Assembly: GCA_973895155.1 (NCBI GenBank)
Contig: OZ316894.1
Coordinates: forward strand, 20,832,001 to 20,896,000
Direction of reading: 5' to 3'
Source of the DNA: Marsupella aquatica
Taxonomy: Eukaryota > Marchantiophyta
Length of the DNA: 64,000 bases
In this document: one piece after another, positions 36,791 through 48,624 of the stretch
How the letters are laid out: the number at the start of each line of letters is the position of its first letter
How positions within the stretch are numbered: position 1 is the stretch's first letter
Translations under genes and position numbers: made by a program
Notes under the pieces: generated by a model
Database searches by the model: none
Told to the model about the DNA's origin: nothing
What the model saw: only the letters and a program-made list of their open reading frames with translations

Positions 36791-37117
36791 ACACGGGTAT
36801 TGTGCTAGTTTATTATAATCCCTTGGCTTGCTTTTTTCACCAATGCAAACTTGAGGGTCACTTGCTGTTCTACAGATAAAATTTTGACCAAAGGACTTTT
36901 GAATTGAAGCCTAATGAATGCAAAAATTAAAAAAATAATGTAGCCACTTTGTCATGCGCATACACATCGTTACACAACATACATCGTTTGTCATACACAT
37001 CCAAGCATAGTCACAATCCAACAACCTGAACATAAAAGAATGGAATCCAAATGGAACCCATGTCCACACATGTCCAAAACACAATAATCTCAACAACAAA
37101 AATTGAACAGCGATGAA

Positions 37118-37430
37118 TGTTAAAGATTGCTCTTAGTCTTGTGACTCAAAGGTTACGGCACTTAGGCTAACCACAATTAGGATCTTAGCTGAGGTTAGGT
37201 TAGTCGTGTGTGACCTTTGGATATACTAGGGCTAGTGTAAGCCGCTGGTGAGTGGTGCTTACTCATTGTAACGGAACAACTTGAGGAAGAGAGAGAACAT
37301 GTGTGTTTGTCCACTCTTGAAGTAAAGCTTGAATGAGTGTTCGTGTGGACGTAGCCTTGGAGAAGAGGTGAACCACGTAGAGATTGTGTTGATTATGTGT
37401 GCATGGAATGAGTAATGATTGGATCGTCAT
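37118..37430 (+). repeat. Solo copia-type LTR
   Basis: It starts TGTTAAAGATTGCTCTTAGT at 37118 and contains GTGGACGTAGCC and GGTGAACCACGTA near its end. It matches the LTR at 7277-7584 in start sequence, motif order and length (about 310 bp) but lies in the opposite orientation. No primer binding site follows. The bases TGAA flank both sides, a weak hint of a target-site duplication. Confidence 0.65.
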
Positions 37431-40400
37431 GAAAGAAGATGTCATAGTTCAACAATTAGTGTCAATCCAACAACGATCTTGCCCAATGTGATCACACACA
37501 AGTATGTCAAGCCCAACGCACCTTGTGCTTCAAAGAATCCACGTTACATGTAGAACACAACCTGGTTAGCCATACCATAGTCACCAGAGCTTGTGCTCAA
37601 ATGCTCATAGGCTTACAGGCTCAACATTGAAAGATGAGGCCCTTGAGCCAACACAAGGGGATAACTATCCCTCACACAAACACCAATTAAACACTAAATG
37701 CTCATATAGCACACAAACAAACCTCTATGTCTAGATAGTATGATATACTATAATACCACTCTAAATGGTGTGACAACTTCCATGCTATCCAGATTTAATA
37801 GGGGATTTAATCGGGCAGAATTGAAAGAAGAAAGTCATCCATAGATGTTGTCAGCCTGTCCATTTCCATTTAAGTGATAAGAGAGTGACCTTCAATACTT
37901 GTAAGTGTTCGGTCCTTTCAGTTGATGAACGTCACTTGGGATGGGGCTTTGTGCAAAACGCTAGTAGTTGGGTCAAGAAACTTGAACTCATAATTGCAAT
38001 TGTGCATTTAGGTGATAAGAGAGTTTGGGTGATAAGGGAGTTCCAATTTTATAAAAGCAAAGTTGGTGGTGCAAAAGATGGTTGGCTAATGAAGCTTGAA
38101 GTCAGAATCTCAATTGTCACAGTAAGGATTGCTATAGGTGGGTTACCCTATTGCTGGGAGACACTCTGCAGGAATGCAAACAGGATGCAAAATGGGCTCC
38201 GTTGAACAAAATGTTTATGATGTGTGCATAGTTTCAACATGAATGTCTTTCTTTTCGTCAAATACCTAAATCGATGTCTGAGAAATACAAAGGTATGTTT
38301 ACTTTCTCATTGATGAGTGTTTTGTTGACACAATATTCTAGTGCTTGCACAATGCATAGAAAGTGCTTGACAATTGAATAGAGCATCTGCACTGCTCACT
38401 TGCATGAAACATTACCCTATATTGTGGGGATAACTAATCTCAAGTAATCTGCACCTATATTACTCCTCATGATCATCACAAGCAGAGTTCTTCATTTTTT
38501 AATCTCCTTTGAGAAATGGAAACACACTATTGGATAGTGGGACCCAATAAACTAGAATACATGAGCTTTCCATGATCCCAAATAAACGAGCCTGAATGCC
38601 CGCGCTTTGAATGTTACAGATGATGACAAATCATGCAAGATTATTATTTTATCATACATAGCCATCCACATAAATTGGGATGGGTCCAACTCTACTACTC
38701 TAGCATCTCATCTATAGCAATCCTTATTGTGGCTATTAGTCCAGTACAAGTTTTTAGTAAAGACAGGAATCCCTTCCAAGTACTACTGCCCGCCATTTCA
38801 CCCCAAACCCAGGAGAAATCACCGGATCAGTGCGTGCCGTGTCATCCGCCAGTTTCTTCGTCGCGTACCGTACTCGCAGCCCAAGTCCAATTCCAATCAG
38901 TAATAAATTAATTGAGCTTAACCCATACTGTGTGATACTGCTTCCCAAATCAATCTTTCCACAATCTACAAAAAGCGATGCTGCGCGTATCTCGGTCTGG
39001 CGTACCACAGTCGCTCTGCACCTCTGCGCAGTCCACCCTGTTACAGGACAGTAGCACTACTACTGGAGTCTGATCTGATCTTGCCCCCACAACAGTCTGT
39101 CTAGGGGCCGTGGCCGAGGCCGGAAAGAACCTGCTGGACGCCATATTCTAGGAACTGCCGGAATGGCGGAATCTATCGCCACCCGGGACGCGAAGAGCCA
39201 CAAACAAGACAGTCCCAGCAGACCTGTACCCGGCGTCAGTGGGGCCCGCACCCACGGGGATAGAGAGAGACTGAGCAGCTGGCAATTGCGACAGCCGGGA
39301 GTTTCCAACTGCCCACCACCACTGCGGAGGGCGCCCATTCGCCCAAGCGAGGGCTCCGCGCCTCAGCTCAGCTTTGGCACAATGGCACGGCAGAAGACGT
39401 CTTGCCAGGGGCATTAGCCGTCCCGCGCAGTAAAAGAGGTCCGGACATATCTCCCACCGTGCCATAGTCCCACTCCTCCTGGCCTCCTCCAATCCTCGCT
39501 CTCTCCCTGCTCCCCGCCCACCCAAGTACCCAACCACCACCACCTCTCTTGCTGCTGCTTCTGCCTGCCTCTAAGCTCAGCCCCTATATTTTTGGAGGGG
39601 GGGGGGCGGGGCATATGTCAGGGTTGCAAAACAGATGACTCAGGGGAGACCCTAGTACTCTAATCCTTAAGTCGTGGCCTTTGATGGTTTTTCTCTTTGA
39701 AATTTTTGGTGTTAATTTTTGGTGTTTTAATGGAAAAGAATGCACCCTCCCGATTTGGTTCAGGAGGTTGTGTATACACGAAAGTCCTGTTTGAAGGGCA
39801 TTTTGGGACATAAGAACATCTCTAAGGGTGTATCTTATTTGCTTACTATATACATTAAATATAGTGTAAAGAGTTATATATTTTTAGTATACTATGTATA
39901 GCACGGATAATATGTTAAAAAACAGGCTCAATGGTTGTTGGGTTTTTCAATACTTCCTGACATAGGCACCTTCTGATACTAATGTTTTGATCTTGGAGAA
40001 CCCAGGAATGAATCTTGTATTCAATCCATGAGCTATAGCACACCTTATATTCAGATCTATTAACCTAAAAACCCAATAAGGCCACAAGTGAATAGCATTA
40101 TAGTAACCCATTGGGGTTACCTTTTTTTCAACTTTATTGTGTTTCTTCAACATAGACCAACCTAGTTAGGATTGGAGATGCTCTAATGTCTCCCAAAACA
40201 AGAGCTTCAGCTCGAATTTTGAGGGGCTATTGCCACTAATGGTCCAAAAAACAGGACCTTGTGAGATTTTTCTTTCTTCTAATTTAGTAAATATTGAGGA
40301 GAATCTTGATCCAGATCTTGACCTGGGCATTATGAATGTACTGAAAATACAAACGCAAAAAGTGCAAAGGGCATTAAGACATGTATCATCTCCTTTTACT

Positions 40401-43400
40401 AAGAATAGTAACTACAGAATCTAAATTGCTAGTATCCGTGCAGCAAAATCAGATGGAACCAAGTTACCCAAATAGGTCTTAAGAAAATTTTAAAAATGAA
40501 CTATTTAAGTTTTCCTGAACTTGGTGAATAGTAAAAGTGTATGTGTGTTGTGGCCTTGCTACAAATGCATTAGTCTCAAAACTAGGCTATAAGCCAAAGT
40601 TACAGAACTATGCTCCATCCCCTCCCTATGTTAAGGTACCCAATTAACAATTTCAAAAACGAGGGGATGCAGCATTGACCTTGCCCCACAAAGCAAGGGT
40701 TAGGGGCTCACCTTAGGCTCACTGCACATATCAGTATTCCTTCTTTCTTGGACAGCTGCCCCCCCCCAAATGTAGCAGTCAATGCCACATCAGGTACAAA
40801 AACCCATTTGCCTTCAGTTGCATTTTCCAAAAAATTTGACTTAAAAATATTTTGAATTTGCACCTAAAGTTATGGGAGAATTGGGAGAATGATTAAGGTT
40901 ATTGGTTAACTCTTGGGTCTAATGAGGGCTTTCCTTCGGGCAGTCAAAGATTGACTCTGCTTTTATGGGAGTTCTTACATATAATTATTGAGTTAATTGA
41001 CCACATTATCCATTTCAGAGGCACTATTATGGACAATAATAACCCCTCATAATTCAAACTGAAGCTCTCCTTAAGCTCTCCTTTTTAAGGGCATGATGGC
41101 CGGATGCCTACTACCAGGCATTCGTATCAGCTCAAGGAATGCACAGTGGCAAACGTCAAGGTTGGGGGGAAAGTTTGCCAGGTGAAGGATGCAATTGGCC
41201 ACCAACATCATGATCCGAAGGAAAAAGTGTTGTTTTTAGAGCCCTATTGGCCAAAACCCAGCTGTAGGTGTAGACTAGATCTATTTGCCTAAGGAGCCAC
41301 CATGTGCCTTCATAGATTTGCAACCAGGAGTAGCTATCACCAAGTTGTTTCATCGTGCCCCCATTGGGATACATTTTGGGAACTGCGTTGTGTGGTGCTG
41401 GCAGTTGAGATCATGTGATTTGTGAATCTTACTTATAAACAACTATAAGCTAGAGTTGTGACCTAGGTTTCTAGAGTGAAATCTCTAGACAGTAACTCCA
41501 ATGATTCATCATGTGGATCAGAAAACTCATGACTATGATCTATGTCAAATGATAATCTTGCATATTTTTTGTCATGATTTTTATTTGCATTAAAAAATGG
41601 GTTCTATTCTCCCACCATAATATACTTGCAAAGAAAGAGACATGTGCATAGAAAAGAGTATGGTATGGTATGTTATTAATGATTATTAAAATGATTGATG
41701 TGCATAATGGTGTTTTCATCATTCAAAGAATGTGAGTAAAGTATATATTTTGGTAGGATTTATATTATTCTCATTTATTTATTCATCATATAAAAAATGG
41801 GTTCTATTCACATTCAAAGAATTGGGGCTAGTGAATCACTATATTCTTTTGCATGGTGAAGTGTAATTTAATTTATAAAAAATATATTTGGTGGTTGTAA
41901 ATGAATGAGTGTAAAAGTAATTGCCAAGACAAAATAATGTTGTCTATGCTATCTCTTCACTAGAATGTGTTGCTCCCAAGCTGGAGAAAGGGAGGGGGGG
42001 AGAGGGCAGCCTAGGGTGCCATATGTCCATCCTTCCTCTTTCCAGTTGTCAAAGGAGGAAACCGGATTTGCTGTGAAGGAGGGAGGGGAAAATAGTATTC
42101 TAGCAGGAGAGAGGAGACTTGATAAAAGTGGCCTCTTAGAACCCCTTGGCCAGACTGGCAAGAGGGATGGATATAGCTGGGGACTCCCATGAAACTACAA
42201 AGGAAAATTAGAGGTGGTTACTTTCAGCAGGTGCCTGGCAGATCTGTACAACAAGGAGGACCAAGCAAAGAAAAACATGTGTAACTGGCTATGAAAGCAC
42301 GGGTGCTGTGGTGAATGATGCAGCTTGCCTCTCCTTACATGATGGCGTATCATTCCTTTTGCCTCTCTAATCAATTTGGGGACGACAGTTGTTGCAGGTC
42401 CATTACCATGCTGCTGCATTGTGAAAGAACGAGGGGGACTTTACAAGAATGACTGGACAACAAATGATAGGTCACTTCCAAGATTTTGCTTTTACATTTC
42501 ATTACAGTCGTTCATGTCAAGTGACCTGCCCACTTGGGCTTTAAAATTGAGAGGTAACGTGTGCAAAAAATCTCTAAAGCTGGCATGGACTCGAGTGGAT
42601 CCCAAAATTGCTTATGGACAATGGAGTATGGCCAAAGTATAGACTACCTCTTGAAGGTGGCTCAGTTTAGAAGGTGTGTGGGTCCATTGAATTGTTCTAT
42701 GCCCCATGGTATTGAATTTTGACCATATAGTGAGTGGAAACTGCTCCAGTTGGCTTTACAAGAATTCTGGCCGGCCAGGTTTGGTAACTACCAAGCAGGC
42801 ATGCCAGAGGAGTGCTGATGAGCAGCATTTTTTAATAGAAATTTTGGACCAAGTCTGGAGGTGATTCAGACATTTGCAAATTTTGGTTCCTTCATTCAAG
42901 GGATTTGCATTATTGAATTTCATTTCAAAATATTTTTTGTCTATTGTCTAGAACAAGAAACGGCCCTTCAATTTAGAAAGAAGCAAATCACCAAAGTTTA
43001 TATATACCAGGAAAAAGACACAAGTTCACACTCTTTTTGTAAAGCCACCCGCAGGTCATATTTTGACGCGAACTCTTGGTCATTTCTCATTATGTCCTAC
43101 AGTGACAACGAGGTTGACTCAAAAAATATTAAATTCTGGGAAACTCAATCCCTGACACGAGTTGTACGTACTTTGTGAAATTCCTATGTAAAACACTGAC
43201 TTATAAGTGACCACGTTACTTTTAAAGTCAAAAAGAAAATCTCCAGAAATGATTATAGTAGTGTACACTACAATTTGAAACGACAAAAATATTCACTTTC
43301 CGCCAATGACATATGTGATCATCCCCACAGCACTTCCTACCTGGCCACGTTTTTGTCAGGAGGCAGTCTAAATCGACCCATGTATAATTGTATGCCCTCA

Positions 43401-43480
43401 GGTATGGTCCAACACAAGAGAGACGTCAAATTTTGTCCTGTCGCCTTGTAAATCCTCGTTGATATGAGATACTGTACTGG
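37431..43480. other. Long intergenic stretch, no gene supported
   Basis: Frames are short. A GC-rich patch at 39080-39610 has overlapping frames on both strands (up to 131 codons on the minus strand at 39148-39543) with no recognisable domain. GTGATAAGRGAGT-like words repeat near 37875-38045. Sections 41540-41940 and 42840-43300 are AT-rich. Nothing else was recognised. Confidence 0.35.
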
Positions 43481-43920
43481 TTCCTACGTTTTGATCGCAT
43501 ATACGGCACAATGACGAACGACTCGTGTTGGGACTGACAAGCTTCTCGCGAGGGTAGTGTAGCTGTTTCCAGCTGGGGAGAGTGGTTTGCTCTCGTTCCA
43601 GAATCCAGCTGGTGAGTGAGCGTGGTTTTGTGGCAGTTTGCGTCAACGAATTGAGGTCGGGCAGCTCCGCCTCGGCTGCTTCTCCTCCCGGACACTCTCT
43701 CCTCTTCTCCTCTCCATACCCTTTTCATGAGAGCTGCATTATTATTATTGGACGCACTGGGAAGCCGCGGCGTTGAGAGGCGTGTTTGCTGCTCTGCTCT
43801 GCTCTGCGGCGCTGTGCTCTGCAATGCCGTGAGTGCGGCGTGGTGTGGTGATTTGGTTCAGGCAGGTTGCACAGATGGTTGTATCGAGAACTTCGTCGTT
43901 GATAAGTCGTTGATGCTGCC

Positions 43921-43943
43921 GCTCAGCTCAGCTCAGCTCAGCT
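43921..43943. repeat. GCTCA microsatellite in the 5' leader of the receptor kinase gene
   Basis: Four and a half GCTCA units lie about 30 bases before the donor of the 5'UTR intron, within the putative first exon. Confidence 0.85.
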
Positions 43944-43973
43944 AGACTCGAACCAAACCGAACCCCAAAGATG

Positions 43974-44101
43974 GTGAGTGACTCGACGTCATGAGCTTTT
44001 CGTTTGGAGATGGGTGAGAGAATTGTTTGATGCAAAGGTACGCGCTGTGGCAGTAGTGGTTTGTTTCTAGCTTCTGCGGCATTCCACGTTTCGAGTTGTT
44101 T

Positions 44102-44148
<47 letters not shown>

Positions 44149-45030
44149 CGAAGACGAGTCGGTGACGAATGCGGCTAACCTTTGGACCGCACTCAAAATA
44201 TTATGCTAGCGGGAAAGAGTCTTGACTACCCCTAAATAGTAGAGCAGCGCACGGCGACGGATTGCCGACGGAATAGTGTTGTGGCGAGGAGTCCTCCGAG
44301 CAGACAAACACCTCTTTCTACGACGATCTTGAGGTCTCATTCTTAGAAGGTTTCTTTAGAATTTGCATGTTGTCGTAGCGGAAGAGCTTTTTCCTACGAC
44401 AGGCTGAGATGCGTCGTAGCGAGTGACAGGAGAGGGTCGTTACAAGAGAATGACGCGCTTGGAAGGTAGCATTCCCTATTCCCTCTGAGCATTTAGAGAG
44501 TGTTCTGTTGGTGGGTCCAACGTCCTTAGACTTGAATGGATAGAGGCAGAGCACCTTCACCAAAGTTCCCAAGGTTTATGTATATAGTATGTCTCTCTAA
44601 TGCACTTTCTAAGTAACATTTGGACATGAAAATGATTGACATTTGAGGCTCGAGTACAGAAAGGAAATTACTAGGTCTGTCGTGCCGAACCTTTTTTGGT
44701 CATATTGTCAAATAGTCTGGGTGACATTGGAGTGGACAGACTTGACGGCTGTGCATCACCGATAGGTATAGTTTTAACAGCGGTCGCGCGACAAAGAGAA
44801 TTCCAGACATGAAAACAGCAGCAGGTGCCGCCAGGTGTCGAGCTCAGTTTCTCGTTCGAACGTTTAGCACATCAGCTGAAGTCTTATCTTGGTGTCTTCT
44901 CTGCTGGGCCATCCTTTCTTTCCTTGGCGAACGAGCCGAGAAACCAGTATTGGGCAGAGGACGTACAAGCCATGACAGTGAGATATTGATAGTATGTTCT
45001 GCTTATGTGCTTATGTTGTCGATTTTGCAG
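43974..45030 (+). other. Putative 5'UTR intron of the receptor kinase gene
   Basis: A strong donor follows an ATG at 43971 (ATG|GTGAGT), and a T-rich tract plus TTTTGCAG closes at 45030. Removing these 1057 bases joins that ATG to a short frame that stops after six more codons, which would be an upstream ORF. The intron also contains the GA microsatellite. Supported only by splice signals. Confidence 0.45.
44107..44146. repeat. GA dinucleotide microsatellite
   Basis: About 19 GA units in the putative 5'UTR intron of the receptor kinase gene. GA tracts in plant leaders can bind BBR/BPC GAGA-binding factors; that role here is inference. Confidence 0.95.
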
Positions 45031-45198
45031 TTGGAGCGGGACGAGTAGATAGGTAGAGAGACGTCGGCGGTAGAGGGTGGACGTTACGCGGAAGATATTC
45101 GCATGATTGAGACAACAGCGAAGAAAGGTGACGAGCTCCGGTCAGGACCGAGATAGGGATTTGTACCACATGGACGACGTCTGAGCAGCATTAGAAGG

Positions 45199-48100
45199 AT
45201 GATTGAATTCAGAAGGGACATGGCTGGACGGCGATTATGGGGAATGAGTATGGGGTCAACAATCTTCTGGCTAGCAGGCTTGTCTCTTCTGGTGTGTTCA
45301 GTTTTTCCAGCTGAAGCAGTGACGACTAATCCAACCGACCAGCAGGTTCTCAATGACTTCATGAAAGGTATCAGTCCTTCGACTCGGGGCAATTTGCAAT
45401 GGTCAGGAACTGATGCGTGTTCATCTTGGCCACACATTAAGTGCATTGCCGGGTCGGTCACTGCTCTCCAGGTGGGCGACTTGCAGCTCAGCGGGACTGT
45501 CACACAAACCTTGAACCAGATGACCAGTCTCACGAGGTTGGAGCTGCAAGGCAACAGTCTGAGCGGCACTTTGCCTACTCTGAAGGGGATGGCCTCGTTG
45601 AACACGGTCTTTCTCTCTAACAATAACTTCGACACGATTCCTGGTGACTTTTTCGAGGGCCTTACTGGTCTCCAGTCTCTGTATATGGAGTCCTTGACTT
45701 TAAACGGGACGAACCGGTGGAGTCTTCCGGACATTTCTTATTGTACTTCACTCACAAATTTGTCACTGACCCAGGCTAACCTTGCCGGACCGATCCCCGA
45801 ATTCCTAGGGTTAATGCCGAGCTTGAGAGTGCTCAATTTGGCTTACAATTTTTTCACAGGTGGCTTGCCTGCGTCGTTTAGTAATTCCCGTCTGAGTCAA
45901 TTAGAGGTGAATAATATGGGACTCAGTGGATCGATCACCGTCGTAGGCAGTATGGTGAACTTGGTCCAGCTCTGGCTCCAAGTGACTCAGTTTAGTGGCC
46001 CGATACCTATTGGTCTTTGCGATGCTTCTAGCCTAACGTCTCTCCGACTCAACGACGCCACTTTTGTGGGTCAGATTCCTTATTGCTTCGCTAGCTTGCC
46101 TCTTACAGATTTGACAGTAAAAAATAACCAATTGGTCGGTCCCATTCCTCCGTTCAAGAACAATCCCATCGTTGACATGACTGGCAATCAGTTCTGCCAG
46201 ACCACTCCAGGAACACCTTGTGATGCTCAGGTGACTGCCTTACTTGGATTCTTGGATGGCGTAGCCTACAGTCCGGTGACTTTGGCTACGACCTGGGGTG
46301 GCAATGACGCCTGCACGAATTGGATGGGAGTCACCTGTGTGGGCAAAACGGTCACTGTTCTCTCGTTGCCGAGCACAAAGCTATCTGGAAATATCTCTTC
46401 CACTTTGGGGGACCTCTCCGGTCTTCAGACATTGAAGTTGCCCGACAACAATCTTACCGATGTCATTCCCAGCTCACTGGCAGCCCTGAAGAGCATTGTA
46501 ACTGTGGATGTGAGCAACAACAATCTTTCTCCTCCCGTACCCATATTCGGCCCGGGGGTGAAATTGACCGACTCTGGCAACCCACTGCTGCTGTCTCCTC
46601 CCACTCCCACACCGCCAGCACCGAGCACACCTGGAACTCCGACATCTCCTTCACCCCCTGCGACATCTCCTTCACCCCCTGCGACATCTCCTTCACCCCC
46701 TGCGACATCTATTCCTCCCGGAGTTCCATCCCCACCTGCGACATCGTCGCCTCCCGGTGTTCCATCCCCACCTGCTCCTGGAAATCCAGCCACTGGCACT
46801 CCATCCTCAAGCAACGGCACAGCACCTGGTGCTGGAGGTAGTGGATCTAAGTCCAATATAACAGGCGTCATCGTTGGCGTGGTAGCTGGTGTGGCAGCGG
46901 TGGTTATATTGGCTGTTATTGGATTCTGCTGCATTTACAGGAGGAAGAGGAAAAATCTTTTGAGTCTCCAGGGCACCAACACTGTGCTGGTTCACCCCCG
47001 CGACTCAGGCGCAGAACCAGAAGTCGTGAAGATTTTGGTGAACAATAGCCACCAACCCAACAGTGTGGCCGATGTGAGCCATGCCAGTAGTGGCCCCAGC
47101 GAAATCCAGGTCGTAGACGCCGGCAATCTGGTGATATCAATCCAGGTTTTGAGAAGGGTGACCAAGAATTTCAGCGAAGAGAATGTGCTGGGCCGTGGGG
47201 GCTTCGGGGTGGTCTACAAGGGAGAGCTGGAGGATGGGACCAAGATTGCAGTGAAGAGAATGGAAGCTGCGGTCGTCAGCAGTAAAGGCTTGAGCGAGTT
47301 CCAGGCAGAGATTGCTGTGCTGACGAAAGTTCGCCACAGACATTTGGTGGCATTATTGGGATACTGCGCCGATGGTAACGAGAGGCTGCTGGTGTATGAG
47401 TACATGCCTCAGGGGACTCTGAGCCAACACATTTTTGAGCACAAGAAGTTGGGTTTGAAGCCAATGGATTGGAAGAGGAGGTTGTCCATTGCTCTGGATG
47501 TTGCCCGAGGCATGGAATACCTTCACGGACTAGCCCATAAGAGCTTCATTCACCGAGATCTGAAGCCGAGTAATATTCTTCTCGGCGATGATTTCCGGGC
47601 CAAGGTGTCCGATTTCGGATTGGTAAAACTGGCTCCTGATGGGAAGTTTTCAGTGGAAACGAGACTTGCCGGCACTTTTGGCTATCTTGCTCCTGAATAT
47701 GCAGGTGAACATTTGTCTCTTTCTGTCCAACTATAAATTGGCTTTGCGTGAAAAGTTTGGTTCGTCATTTTACTTGAAATCCAGGAGCCTGCTTTTCCTG
47801 TCGTCACTGTTTCTCTTTATGCTATGGATATTTCTCTAACGCGGTATAGCTCAGTAGCTGTTGAACCTGGCGTTGATGTTGACAAAGCGGTCCTTGATGC
47901 GAACTCATCGTATAGCGTTCTATTTGACGCCCTACTGTTGTCCGGTGTAGGATGTAGTGGAGATATGGGATTCAGCACATATTTCGTATGATACCTAGTC
48001 CGTAACTCCTCTCATTTGTGATTTGAATTGTGGTGAGGTGAAGGCAGAAAGACGATTCGAAATGCTTGTGTTGAGTGTTGGTGTTTATTGTTTACTCTTG

Positions 48101-48624
48101 CAGTCACCGGACGTGTGACTACAAAGGCGGATGTGTTCAGCTTCGGGGTGGTGTTGATGGAACTCATCACGGGTCGCAGGGCACTTGACGAGACGCAGGC
48201 AGAAGAAAATATGCATTTGGTTACCTGGTTTAGGCGCATGAATGCGAATAAAGACTCTTTTATCAGCGCTATTGATCCAGTTTTGGAGGTGACAGACGCG
48301 TCGTCTGATTGCTTCAGGGGTATTTTGACTATAGCAGAGTTAGCAGGGCATTGCACAGCACGAGAGCCTTACCAGCGCCCTGACATGGGCCATGCAGTGA
48401 ATGTTCTGGCTCCACTGGTGGAGCAGTGGAAACCCACTGATCTAGATGAGAACGAAGGAGGTATTGATCTTGAGATGACATTGCCCCAAGCATTGAAACA
48501 ATGGCAGATGTATGAGGACGCGTCAATGAGTGGGTTGGACGGTGGGTTGGATGACACGAAGGCAAGTCTTCCTACTCGGCCTACAGGCTTTGCCGAGTCT
48601 TTCACGTCAGCTGACGGACGTTGA
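45199..48624 (+). CDS. TMK-like LRR receptor-like kinase
   Basis: Two coding exons, 45199-47704 and 48104-48624, join in phase ([11 protein letters not shown]) to about 1008 residues. A signal peptide covers about residues 16-40. Two LRR blocks are separated by a non-LRR island with a second W...C..W..V.C motif ([15 protein letters not shown], about 365-380), the mark of the TMK family. A Pro-rich linker (about 475-545) precedes one transmembrane helix (about 554-578) and a basic stop-transfer. The kinase has [24 protein letters not shown] and DFGLVKL, so it should be an active RD Ser/Thr kinase. The C-terminus ends [11 protein letters not shown], close to the TMK consensus end. Arabidopsis TMKs act in cell-surface auxin signalling with ABP1-type partners. 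The intron sits where TMK genes carry one. ATG 45220 (GACATGG) is a possible better-context start. Confidence 0.92.
46641..46712. repeat. 21-bp coding tandem repeat (SPSPPAT)
   Basis: ACATCTCCTTCACCCCCTGC plus one base recurs three times in succession in the receptor kinase exon, encoding SPSPPAT units in the Pro-rich linker. The copies are identical at the DNA level, so the expansion is recent and copy number may vary between individuals. Confidence 0.9.

Noticed and set aside
39148-39543. 131-codon minus frame in a GC-rich patch
   Set aside because: Opposite-strand frames of similar length overlap it, the translation is compositionally biased (Gly/Arg/Leu/Ala) and no domain or splice context was seen.
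45084-45734. 216-codon minus frame opposite the receptor kinase
   Set aside because: It is the antisense shadow of the LRR-coding exon, whose plus-strand translation is unmistakable.
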